Of a stretch of DNA of 64,000 bases, positions 22,768 through 32,899 are shown piece by piece; the first letter of the stretch is position 1, and the number at the start of each line of letters is the position of its first letter. Under the pieces are notes generated by a model, which did no database searches, had not been told where the DNA came from, and was given only the letters and a program-made list of their open reading frames with translations. The position numbers and the translations under genes are program-made. Origin of the DNA: Tenodera sinensis (Eukaryota > Arthropoda > Insecta > Mantodea > Mantidae). The stretch lies in contig CM060964.1 in assembly GCA_030765045.1 (NCBI GenBank), positions 144,627,065 to 144,691,064 of the forward strand, written 5' to 3'.

Positions 22768-23677
22768 CAGGGTTGCCAACCCGTACGATAATTATGGGGG
22801 CATACGATAATTTGAATGTTTGTACCCATGGCTGCCAATCCGTACGATAATTATGGGGCATACCATAATTTGAATATATGATAGTTCGATACCGGCGAAA
22901 TATCGTTTTCAATGGTTTGTCAAACCAGCGAAATGAAATTAATTATAAATAGCGACACCACTTTTGCCCTCATGGCCTATCTCCACCCCTCTAAGACAAC
23001 CATTTCATATCCTACTAATCCTCCTACCCTTTATCCGCTTATTTCCAGTGTGTCCGGAAGGCACGGTTCAGAAAATTAGTGATCAATGGAGAAAACTCGG
23101 AATACGTGATATTCCGTGTGAAATAAAGAACATGCCTGAACCTGACAGTTTCTGAAGTGTCACCTTGGTGGAAATGCTGATTTCAAAGAACTGGTGGAGG
23201 TTGCATTATCAGTGATTTCGTTGCCCTACAGAAACGCTACTTGTGAAAGAGTTTTTTCTAAACTAGGTTTAATAAAAACTTAAATTAGGAACGGATTGGC
23301 ACTAGATACGGTAAATGGACTTATTCGGTCGTCTCCGCTTATGAAAGAATGTGGTGGGTCCGGAAATCTTCAAGCCACCTAGATGTTAAAGTTTATCTCA
23401 ACAACAAATTTCTATAATGCTGCAACAGTTGAGAAAGGTGATGAACTTTCAGATGAATAGTGCGAGAAACATAAGTCATGAATTTGTAATACTGATTGAG
23501 GTCATCAGTCTTATAAGTGGATACCATAAACATCAATACTATTACATTTTCATAAGTGTTATGCTGATATATTAATTGTTGTAGCATATGGTGTATGATG
23601 TATGATAATTTTGAATCCAAATCTGTAATTTTGAGTGGCCGGTACGATTATTTTACTTTTAAAGATTGGCAACCCTG
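22768..23677 (+). mobile_element. hAT element with 8-bp target duplication, internally deleted
   Basis: Both ends read CAGGGTTGCCAA inwards (12 nt perfect), the classic hAT form. The flanks are the exact 8-bp direct repeat CTTGAACC (22760-22767 and 23678-23685). Excision in silico joins two parts of the host reading (SAEVLGSRL) without a gap. The left subterminal region is tandemly duplicated with a period of about 59 bp. The element is 910 bp and keeps only the end of its transposase, so it is non-autonomous. Confidence 0.95.
23040..23390 (+). pseudogene. hAT transposase C-terminal relic inside the element
   Basis: After a short open stretch (CPEGTVQKISDQWRKLG), a change of frame gives ELVEVALSVISLPYRNATC, ERVFSKLGLIKT, a stop, then IRNGLALDTVNGLIR. 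This is the hAT dimerisation domain pattern (ERVFS, IKT..RN.L..). The catalytic core is missing. It reads in the same direction as the element. Confidence 0.85.
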
Positions 23678-24456
23678 CTTGAACCTAACACTTCTGCACT
23701 TTCTTTGGATAAGTTGTGTTCACGGATCGAGGCATTAGGTTGTGGCTGTGTAAATAACTCCAGTGAGGTGCCACTAACACTAGGCTCAAAGTCAAGTCAT
23801 CACTATCTGAACGTGTGGCATCTTCTTTATCATTACAGCTATCAGATTAAGTGCTTAATTGATGTGGTACTGGTGGGGAGGGTATGGGAAGAGTTAAGTC
23901 ATGAGACACGGGTCTCATTGCAGATCGTAGATTGGGATACACTGTACCCTTCTTGTTCCTTGCGCTATAAGCATAAAGTTCCACTTGATAGAAGTAGCAG
24001 TCATCCATTACTGTGATTCATGGGTTTCCTTCACACCATGGGTATGGCAAAGAGCATGCTTCTTTTCTTGCCATTCACCCATAGCCTTAATCCTTCGGAA
24101 CATATGCTACACACTATATGTGGAGCGAATGTTTTATCCTAGTCACCAAGCTTGATGCCAAAATAAGCAAGATACGCATCTTTCACGAAGTCTGTGACAT
24201 TTCTTCTTTGTTTAAGGGACACTGGGAATGAAATTTTGGTCAAAATTGGTCAAAAAGCCGAAAATTGTCTTTTTACATTAAAATGTTCCTGGAACTCCTG
24301 TGCATCTGGATCAGCTAACATTTTTCATATCCCCCACTCCATGTGGTCATTACGGCCCTTTCAAATAGTGCTCTTTCCTTAATGTATACAACATGTTCCT
24401 ATATAAAAGCCTGTTTTTCTCAAAACTACATTTCTGCACATTCCAGATGTAGGTCG

Positions 24457-24697
24457 GCCGCGCCGTAGCCGAGTGGTTAGACCATTCGCTTCTCACCAAA
24501 GCAGCCCGGGTTCGATCCCAGGCAACCGCATGTGGGACTCGTGGTGGACGAAGCGGCGCTTGGGCGGGTTTCCTCCGGGTTCTCCGGTTTCCCCCACCAT
24601 CTCATTCCACCGGTGCTCCATCTTCATTCCATGTATCATCAGTGTCGCCTCCTGCAGTGCCGTAGTAGTAAAAGCGGGCGTTAAACACTACAAAAAA
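24457..24697 (+). repeat. tRNA-derived SINE (0.24 kb family), copy 1 with 11-bp target duplication
   Basis: The head has GTAGCCGAGTGGTTAG (A box) and CCGGGTTCGATCCCAGG (B box), tRNA-Ser/Leu-like. The body is nearly identical to 53334-53579: GGTGGACGAAGCGGCG, CCGGTTTCCCCC, CCACCGGTGCTCCATCTTC, GCGGGCGTTAAACACTACA. It is flanked by direct repeats GATGTAGGTCG at 24446-24456 and 24698-24708, which mark target-primed insertion. The 3-prime end is A-rich. Confidence 0.95.
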
Positions 24698-24709
24698 GAT
24701 GTAGGTCGC

Positions 24710-25101
24710 GCCTCAGGTTTGCTTCAAATTCAATGAAAATTTCCAATAGCAGCTAAACAATTCTATGATTCAATATTGATGTTATCATTAACATGAATTT
24801 CAAAAACATTTTTGTATGAAAAAATCAATAAGTTTTAAGATTAAATTTTCTTTGTTATTAAAAAAATATGTACAGCATAATCAGCAAACGAATTTGAAAT
24901 GTCTCTTCATACAATTGTTACCCATGTTTTAGAGTTCCAGTTTTGCAAATATAAACCAATTTTAAGAAGTCAGTACGCACGCATCAAGTTTTGAAAATGT
25001 GCCAATTAAATTCATGAAATAGTTTATATATCATAAAGGAATTATCCAATTTTAATAAAATTTGGTGTACTTCCTATGCTCATGTAACCACAAACACTAA
25101 C

Positions 25102-25137
<36 letters not shown>

Positions 25138-25905
25138 ATCAAGAAATGTGGAACTTTCAAATTTCACTCCCAGTGTACCTTAAACACAACGTATGTCCCA
25201 CGAATATAACAAAGCACATCAGCACTATTTAAACAACCACGTGAAGCCATGATTGTATAACTACACTTCAGTGATCACAACACTTCACTTCTTTCACTGC
25301 ATACACTACAAATTTCAGAAAACAGAAAACAAACATTTTAAGTTTATGTGAAGCAAAATATCATATTACAATGAATTCCTGAAACAAAATGAAATACATC
25401 ATGCGGCTGTGAATAAAATCACTACATTACTGCAAATTCCTTGAGCACATTTATAAAGCCTGACGTTATAGAACAAACCGGATTGCATTTTTTAATTCTA
25501 CAATAAAAAAGTCGGTTTAGAAACCGTTATTCATTGTTAGACATAGAAATCCATGCTGAGCTGTGTAATTAATAGGGCCTTCTTCCACACCACAGACATG
25601 TTGTTGTCTTGTTCCCACGTGGATTTTAGCTTTGCTTTAATCATAACAGGTCCACTGGTTCATAACAGGTTGCTTTACAAGTAACTCAGTTGTTAGATCA
25701 TTGATTAGTTCACTATTAACGCAATTTCTTCTGTAGTTGTCACTGGTGTCTCTGAAACAAACCCAAATCTAGTAAGTTCTCTGGCCCTTGGTATTTCAGC
25801 TATGAGTAGTTCTCTGCTTGATCCTACCAAACTATAGAAATGTGTCGAAACCTATGCCCGTGTTTCAACGGTGGAGTATTTGCTTTCCAAATCCTTCGTA
25901 TTTGA
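24710..25905. other. No gene recognised; contains a poly(A) tract
   Basis: AT-rich DNA. A run of about 28 A at 25107-25134 has no recognisable SINE or LINE body attached on either side. Confidence 0.5.
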
Positions 25906-25924
25906 CTTTTGTAAAGCCATTAAT

Positions 25925-26176
25925 AGACCATCTCCGTAGCGCAGCGGTAGCTCGCCTGCCTCTGGCTGCGGAGGAACCGGTTTCGATCCCCGGAGGGGCC
26001 AATTGAGGAACTGGTTGATACCGACCGCAGGTTGCGAGGGCCGTATAACCGACCAGGAGGTTTCGAGGTGCTCACCACATCCCACCTCCAATTCAGAAAC
26101 CCCACTCATTGCACCTGCAGTGATTAGAGGTAAGGGACGCGGCGGCAGGACAGTAAGCCTTGGTTATTTTAATTTA
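25925..26176 (+). repeat. tRNA-derived SINE (third family), with target duplication
   Basis: The head has GTAGCGCAGCGGTAGCTC (A box) and CCGGTTTCGATCCCCGG (B box with one extra T), followed by a GC-rich body ending near GTAAGCCTTGG. Flanking direct repeats TAAAGCCATTAAT (25912-25924) and TAAAGCCATAAAT (26177-26189) differ by one base. No second copy lies in the window. Confidence 0.85.
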
Positions 26177-26189
26177 TAAAGCCATAAAT

Positions 26190-27123
26190 GAAAAATCTGA
26201 TGTGTTGCACTCACATGATTTCTCTACTCTTGTACTAACCATTCTTACAAACTCTTATTCCTATATCTTCTTCGTGTTAGTTGAGATAAACATTTGTACA
26301 AATTATCTTACAGTTTATTTCCTTGTAGGTGCAAGGGTATTATGCGAACACAGTAGGCTTTGAGCGATAGCTAAATCTTTTAAAGCTTTCAAGTTCCGTT
26401 CTCTTTGCACGGTTAACATATAAGAAATTAATAACGATCTTCCATTTGACAGAAGTATAAGTTCTCCAAAACTCACACAAATAACAAGGCATACCTATCT
26501 GAAATGGTTCATGCTACAAAAGAATTAAATCCTAAATTGTGTATTTTAGATAGATCTACATGTTTGTTTAGTAAGATATGGTCTTCTCTTACGGTTTACC
26601 ACTTATGCAAAAGTCATCCAGAGTAAATAAGACTACATAGGCTATAGCCAGAAAATTCAAAATATACATTTCATTTGTCATAAAAATATCTCAAACATAT
26701 GGAATTTTAATAAAAATCGTTAGAGCCATTTTCAAGAAAATCGAAATTTTCGAAAAAAATCCATGTAAAGGGTAGTTTAGGCTCGAGCAATTTTCTTCAA
26801 AATCTTCATGTCGCATCCTTGAAAGACATTAAACTAAATTACCAACTTTGGTCTTTAACCCACTTTTCGTTTTTGTTTTGCTGTCCACAGACTGACACAC
26901 ACACACGCGCGCGCGCGCGCGCACACACACACACACACACAGAGCGAGAGAGAGAGCGAGAGAGAGAGACAGACAGACACACATGGATCTTTTTCTAAAA
27001 ATGCCTTTTTCTTGGATGCAGGGAGGCCTCAAAACATAATTGTATTTCCGGTGAAATCTCGATATCGAATTTTTGGGTGGAATACAATACTTTCTCTACT
27101 TAATGTAGTAGAGAAAGTAATAC
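26190..27123 (-). repeat. 0.93 kb interspersed repeat with terminal hairpin, copy 2
   Basis: This is the better copy. Its 27.1 kb end carries a perfect inverted repeat with 13-nt arms (ACTTTCTCTACT at the left and AGTAGAGAAAGT at the right) around a short loop. Reading leftwards it has TATTGTATTCCACCC, GATTTCACCGGAAATA, a CA/CG/GA microsatellite, CAGTCTGTGGACAGC, CTACCCTTTACATGG, CTCTGGATGACTTTTGCATA and CAAAGAGAACGGAA, all shared with 16258-17165. No open frame of note is encoded. Confidence 0.82.
26897..26982. repeat. (CA)n(CG)n(CA)n(GA)n compound microsatellite
   Basis: Alternating ACAC, GCGC and GAGA tracts at the place where copy 1 of the repeat has (TG)n. Confidence 0.95.
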
Positions 27124-27124
27124 A

Positions 27125-27780
27125 AATTGATACCTAAATATATGGCAAATTTTTACTAGTCTTTTTTGGATTGAAACTTTTAAAAGTTGTATGATCCCTA
27201 TCAAGGCACTTGGCTAAGGAATGTCAAAATTATCTCAAAGGCTTTTAGAGGAAAGATTTCCTGCTTGGAGAATTCCCACTCTTGTGATACCCTGAGACCT
27301 GTGCACCCAGCTTGTAATATTTGAATTTACAAATATAGATGTGGCTCTTGATACTTTAAATGTAGTCAACTGTATAGAACATTGAAAAGTTACGCAATAT
27401 TCAGCAACCAGCTATCACAAATATAGTTTGTTTTGAATTTGGATTGAGGGAGGATAATACAAAAGACGGATACATTGTGAAGCAGCAGGGTACACATATT
27501 TAAGAATGCAAATTGCTACAATTTAAGACAGGAGTTTAAACCTCCGTCTTCAAAAGAACTTGGTGATAATACAAACAATTAAGTCCTTCAACTAACCAGT
27601 ATTATCCAAGGCGCAATGAGGGCACTAGGTAAACTGAAAATAACTGACAGTTATCATGTATGCAACAAGGCAGTGGGGTATTTAGGCCTAGGCAGACTAG
27701 GCAGCCATGGCGGCAGATTTGATGAACCGGCTTTTAAGCTGTTACTATTAAGTTTTATAGTTACAACATTTAAATTGTAA
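27125..27780. other. No gene recognised
   Basis: AT-rich; nothing supported on either strand. Confidence 0.4.
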
Positions 27781-27782
27781 GT

Positions 27783-27937
27783 CTTCTTGTTGTTGTTCTT
27801 CTTCTTCTTGTTCCTGTTCTTGTTCTTCTTCGTCTTTGTCTTCTTCGTCTTCTTCTTCTTCTTGTTCTTCTTCTTGTTGTAGTTCTTCTTCTTCGTCTTC
27901 GTCTTCTTCTTGTTCTTGTTGTTGTTGTTGTTCTTTT
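27783..27937. repeat. (TTC)n / (TTG)n trinucleotide array
   Basis: Pyrimidine-rich CTT and GTT units with CGT variants. The poly-Ser/Cys open frame across it is an artefact of the repeat. Confidence 0.93.
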
Positions 27938-27939
27938 CC

Positions 27940-28505
27940 TCATGGAATAGGGAAGTTTCCTGCTCTGCCCTCAGCTTGCCACCTTGCTCTTGGCAAAGAT
28001 GCCCAATTCATTGATACCCCTAATTCCGTGATTCAAATTTGAGCTTCCTGCCATGTTTTATTCTGCAATAGTTATTGGTTATGAAGTATCCATCAGATAG
28101 CTGAACAGTTCTACTTTCCTTTCTCAGTAATAGCTGAGAAGAGAAATGGCTATGGAATATGTTGTTCAATGATGCTGATGAAACGATCAAGATTTTGTGA
28201 GCATTGGACTCCCTGCCGAAACAAAATTTTCAACTAATTTCAAACAATTAATTGTTGGTAAATATAAAGGCAATTATGTTAATAACGGTTTGTATTTTGT
28301 AACGTAGATGAAGGTCAAGGGAATCAATGCACATACGTCATCATTGCTTTTTTAAATCAGAGAATTAGGATGCATTAGGATACCACTATCAGGGATTTAG
28401 GAATTCTATCACGCATCTAGGGGCCATCGTCACAAACTTTATTTCTACAATTTTTAGTATACTTATACAGCTTTTAATTATCAATCAGCAAAACTATGTT
28501 CTAGA
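27940..28505. other. No gene recognised
   Basis: No supported feature. Confidence 0.4.
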
Positions 28506-28509
28506 ATCT

Positions 28510-30320
28510 TCTAATTGTGTTCTTGAATCGTTTTTTAAATGACTTTTGTCCATTTATGACCATTACACAACACTTATTCAAAACTATGACGGAATTAGAC
28601 AACCTTACCCTACACAGAGGTAGAAAAGAGATGTCAAGGAAAGAGAAGAACCGAGCAAGATTTTGGACTAAGTCTGTAGCGAAAGATAATTATGGAAATG
28701 TTTGGAATATAGAATGCAACATTGTAACACAAAAAATGAAAGGTTATTATATCTGTTTTATGTAATGGAAGAAAGATTGATGAATGAAAGACTGATAACA
28801 TCCAAGGTGCTAGGCCCGGATGGTATTTAGGTAAAAACAGGGCAACAAATTCACAATTAAATGTATATAACTATATGTAGTTGCCAAGGCAAAATGAGCA
28901 ACATTTGGAAAGAGGTTAATGTAACTACTTTAAGGAAAGTGTTATACCAGGTGGTCCAAGTCATCCAGCTTTGCTGCTGTTGTGTAACATGACGAATTAC
29001 AGATTGAAAAGTGTCGTAACAAAATCCATGTATACATGAAGGCACGTAATGTTTCATTGGCATTTGTTACTTTCTTATTAATGTTATTATTGTATTCTAT
29101 TATTATTTTTACTTATTGTTGCTATACATGTTTGTAGTCAATGTTACTATCGTAATAGCAGCAAATACAGGAGTTAGTTTATTCCCTGGAAATAAAGTCC
29201 CTGTAAGCAAGGTGGAAAACATTCTAAGGTTGTTTATAATCTTATTGTGTATTATCACGGACTACACGCTAGTACAAACCTGGGAAGTGTCTTTCATTGC
29301 TGATAATCACAACGAAGTTCGCTCACGCCACTGGTGTCCGCTTCATAGGAATGGTGCCGTTGCGTTCTGCAGCTGTTTCAATGCACGAAGGTTATTCTAC
29401 TTACCGCAAAGCCGGATGAGTTGCGCCACTTGGTATAAAGGCCCAAGAAAGTGAAATGCTATAGGTCGATTTGTCTGTTAAATGGTTTGAGAAAGTTGCA
29501 AGAAAACTGTTGTATGAAAGGATATAATGGATATGGGAAAAAAAAATCTATAGAGGAACCAGTGAACAGAGTAGGAAATATAAATCAAAATTTTAACCAA
29601 AACACATTATTAGAATATCGTTTTGTATATTGCAGGGGCGTTCAGTAGCCAATGGTGGTCTGATTTATCTTATATAATGGAAAATTGGTAATATCCAAAA
29701 TGTTTATACATGAGACTCCAAAATCACTGTACAAAGAGTGTTGTTCATATACGAGGAGAGCATAAGACAATTAGAACAATTTCGAAGAGGCGTCCACAAG
29801 GTTTCCCTTAGGGTGCTTGGTTTGTGATTTAACGAAACGGTTATGGAGTGAGGTTGAATGAACTGAAGATATGTCTCAAGAGATCGCTTCTGCGGATGAT
29901 CTGATGCTATTATTGGAAGTTGATATTCGGAAGGAAATTCAGAATAAAGCAGAGAGAAATTGGAAATATGTGTAAAATGGTTAAACTGCAGATAGCACCG
30001 GCTAGGTCAGTATGCGTCTTACTGCTGTAAAAGGTGAGCGGACAATTGCAATAAATGGAGACAATGTTAAAAGGCAACGGAGTTTCAAATATCTAGGCAT
30101 AGAAATATGGGAAGCATTAAGTGTTGACAACATGCGAAGGAAATCAGGAATTAGGAGGAAAATACTATGTTAAAGACTGCCTCAATCGCACTACGGAGAT
30201 TTAAAATACCTACCATTGGAGGCAGTTAAGCCACACTATACTAGCATAACGTTAGAGATTATGGGATGTGGATTCAGCGTATGGGCGAATAGAGTGAACT
30301 ATACGTATCACACTAGGAGA
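28510..30320 (+). pseudogene. R1-like LINE reverse transcriptase relic
   Basis: On the plus strand, scattered over frames: KVLGPDGI at 28806-28829 (the usual 'AxGPDGI' RT motif), VKCYRSICLLNGLRKLQE near 29455 (the 'YRPI.LL....K..E' motif), ASADDLMLLLEVD at 29886 (the catalytic Asp-Asp box), KAERNWKYV near 29940, and FKYLGIEIWE near 30085, followed by a region with FSVWANR near 30270. The order matches R1/I-type non-LTR retrotransposons (from memory). Multiple stops. A compound AAC/AAT array starts about 450 nt downstream and may derive from its 3-prime tail. Confidence 0.78.
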
Positions 30321-30756
30321 TAAGGACGCATCCCGAGAAACGAGAGCTAGATCAACAGGATAGACAACACCAATAAGAGGTCAAGAAGAGGAAGAGGAAG
30401 AGGAATTATAAAATAGGGGGATTGCAAATTAATACCGAGAAGACCGGGGCAGCAGAAAAAGTTATTATAAGCAGGAGAAACATATTGATATCGATGGGAA
30501 GAATTGAGACTTGAGAAAGAAGGAGAATTAGGTGCAGGAGAGGAGTAGGGGAAATTGATGAACATTACATGGTAAGAGTGAGGAACAGAGAATAGGGAAG
30601 TACCTGGAGGTGTGAAAAACGAAGTGTATGAGTCTAGTGAGGTTTTAGGTGACTATACCTAAGAATTTTACATCTTTCATGGTGGCAACAAAGAAATTTT
30701 AATGGAGGTATTGAACTGTAATGAAGGTAATGAAGGTGAAAGTGGGCCTGAAAACA

Positions 30757-31149
<393 letters not shown>

Positions 31150-31429
31150 AGATTGTATCAATAGTATATGGATTAATTGTACTGATCTCAACGGTATAAT
31201 ATTAATTAAGTAATGGTATAATTTAGAAGAGTATAGAAGCGATAAGCAGCCATAGCGCGAAAGGTAAATAAATGTGAAAAAGAATTATAGAAAATTTAAG
31301 TTAATGAAAACTTAAAGGTCGTTTAGTTTAAGAGTAAACAAGGTTAATGATATGTTGAGTGATTTTAACAAGTGCGGACCGTTGTGGAAAACACTTAAGG
31401 TCACCCGTCGCTTATTGAAACCTTTGTCG

Positions 31430-31880
31430 GTCAATGGTGCACCATACACCAAATGTTTCGTCATGAAGGGTTACTTCATGAACAATATTACGTTCTGAGT
31501 TATAGGGCCAATTTTTTCGAGCCAACAGTTGACAACCATACATGCGTGAATAGAATGTTGCCCCTTTTTTTTAAAGAATTAACAGAACAGAATTAACGGA
31601 CTCTGCAACAGCTCATACGACTAATCTTTCCATGAGAACAACTCAAAGTGTGTTTCAGGACAGAATTATTGGTAGAAATGTGTGGTCCCCTCGGTCCGCC
31701 GATCTAACCCCCTGCGATTTCTATCTCTAGGGCAACTTCAAACATAAAGACAAACGCGCACACTCTGGAAGAATTAAAATAAAATATCCGCCAGGAAATT
31801 GCCAGAATTTCTCAACGTGAACTGCGGCGAATGATGGATAGTTTCCTGAAGAGGTGCCACAAATATATGCATGGATGAGT
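31430..31880 (+). pseudogene. Mariner-like transposase, C-terminal relic
   Basis: Plus-strand frames give CFVMKGYFMNNITF, GPIFFEPTVDNHTC, VFQDRIIGRNVWSPRSADLT, then PCDFYL with the third catalytic Asp, and TLEELK-(stop)-NIRQEIARISQREL followed by RRMMDSFLKRC. This is the C-terminal half of the mariner-like enzymes common in insects. The second catalytic block (usually QQD) is not recognisable, and stops occur after CDFYL and TLEELK. No terminal repeats found. Confidence 0.78.
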
Positions 31881-31884
31881 GAGA

Positions 31885-32425
31885 CCACTTTCAGCATCTT
31901 CTTTCATAAAGCCTTTAAAAGTAATTTTAGCTTGTTGTATGGTTCCACCGGCGCCTTTCTATGATACTGGTAGACGGCAACAAGCGCCGAGGATGCAGAC
32001 AGGCTAAACACCGCGCAGCCCGTTTGGAGGTTTTAGGCTCTCCCGTTATGAGAAATATTTGTATAAAAAGCAAGAAGGAAGGATAAACAACAAATAGAAA
32101 ATCTCGGAATCATACATCCAGGATAGACTCTAGGTGCGAGGGAGCAATATCACTAGTTTTATTTTTATATTTACATATTTTATTTAAATTTACTATCCTG
32201 AAATTACAAATAGTTATTTGCACCAATGCATTTTGAGGAATAAAGTAATTCTAAAATTGCTTTCCGTGTGATGAATATTCCTCATCAAAACCAAGATCCA
32301 AGAAGAGCATAAGTTATGTTTGATCAAACGTATCAGTAAATTCACCTGAAATGCTGGAACTTGCGATTATTGACCATTTCATCACAAAAGAAAAGTTCGT
32401 AAAATCCTCATTTCCAGAGCTTAGT
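31885..32425. other. No gene recognised
   Basis: AT-rich; nothing supported. Confidence 0.4.
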
Positions 32426-32429
32426 ATAT

Positions 32430-32640
32430 CAAAACCCAGCGAGAGGACACCGCGGTAATGTGTGAGACTTGCATTCGGGAGGTCCCGAGTTCGATTTTCG
32501 GCCACTATAACGATGGGATTTTTCGTACTTTCCTCGGGTCGGTAGGCGATTGCTAGGGTGGTTTCCCTTCTAACACGAGTTTCCACCATCACGTTTCATC
32601 TGTTTCAAGACTGAAGGACCAAGCGACGACGGTTTGTGGT
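32430..32640 (+). repeat. tRNA-derived SINE (fourth family)
   Basis: CATTCGGGAGGTCCCGAGTT and the following CGATTTTCGGCC form the anticodon-side and B-box region of a tRNA-like head, followed by a TTTCCCTTCTAACACGAG-type body. The 3-prime end is unclear, as GC-rich sequence continues to about 32900. Confidence 0.65.
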
Positions 32641-32899
32641 TGTAGCAGCATGATGGACTTTGCGCTCGGAAAATACACGTATTGTTCCTTGACGTTTGCT
32701 GGACCCAACGAGGTCCCCTTCCCGATAGCTGTCTCGATAGCCACAGGACCGCCGGGGTCACGGGGATTAGAGAGTGCTAATCGTCGTCATGTGAAATCCT
32801 TGCTAGCGCACACCGTCGTCCCGATCCGTTTGTCCTGCGGGTCCAGGAATCAATTTAAAAGCAAACAGGGGCTACTGTGGTCTACTTGTGATGCTGCGT

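Larger units (their letters stand above)
21712..24213 (-). pseudogene. Degenerate copy of an unassigned multi-copy arthropod protein family, split by hAT
   Basis: Reading leftwards from 24213, the order is: TDFVKDAYLAYFGIKLGD; APHIVCSICSEGLRLWVNGK (paired Cys); an IPMV-(stop)-RKP block; YPNLRSAMRPVSHDLTLPIP; NLSKESAEVLGSRLKSKNLL (broken by the hAT element at 22768-23677); FARYRKREQ; HPCFLCEWDSRTRSEYW; KILLPPLHIKLGIMSQFV; SEEHDERFHQDLKDMEERY; and MMADYCWSLKRD, with the stop at 21712. Several stops and frame changes disable it. I recall near-identical motif sets in many arthropod predicted proteins, suggesting a transposon-borne or retro-copied family, but its reaction is not known to me. The N-terminal Cys pairs suggest a metal-binding region. 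Confidence 0.75.

Noticed and set aside
24473..24736. Open frame sharing a protein-like match with 53389-53610
   Set aside because: Both lie inside copies of the same SINE; the similarity is that of a non-coding repeat.
27836..28042. Poly-Ser/Cys open frame
   Set aside because: It translates the TTC/TTG array.
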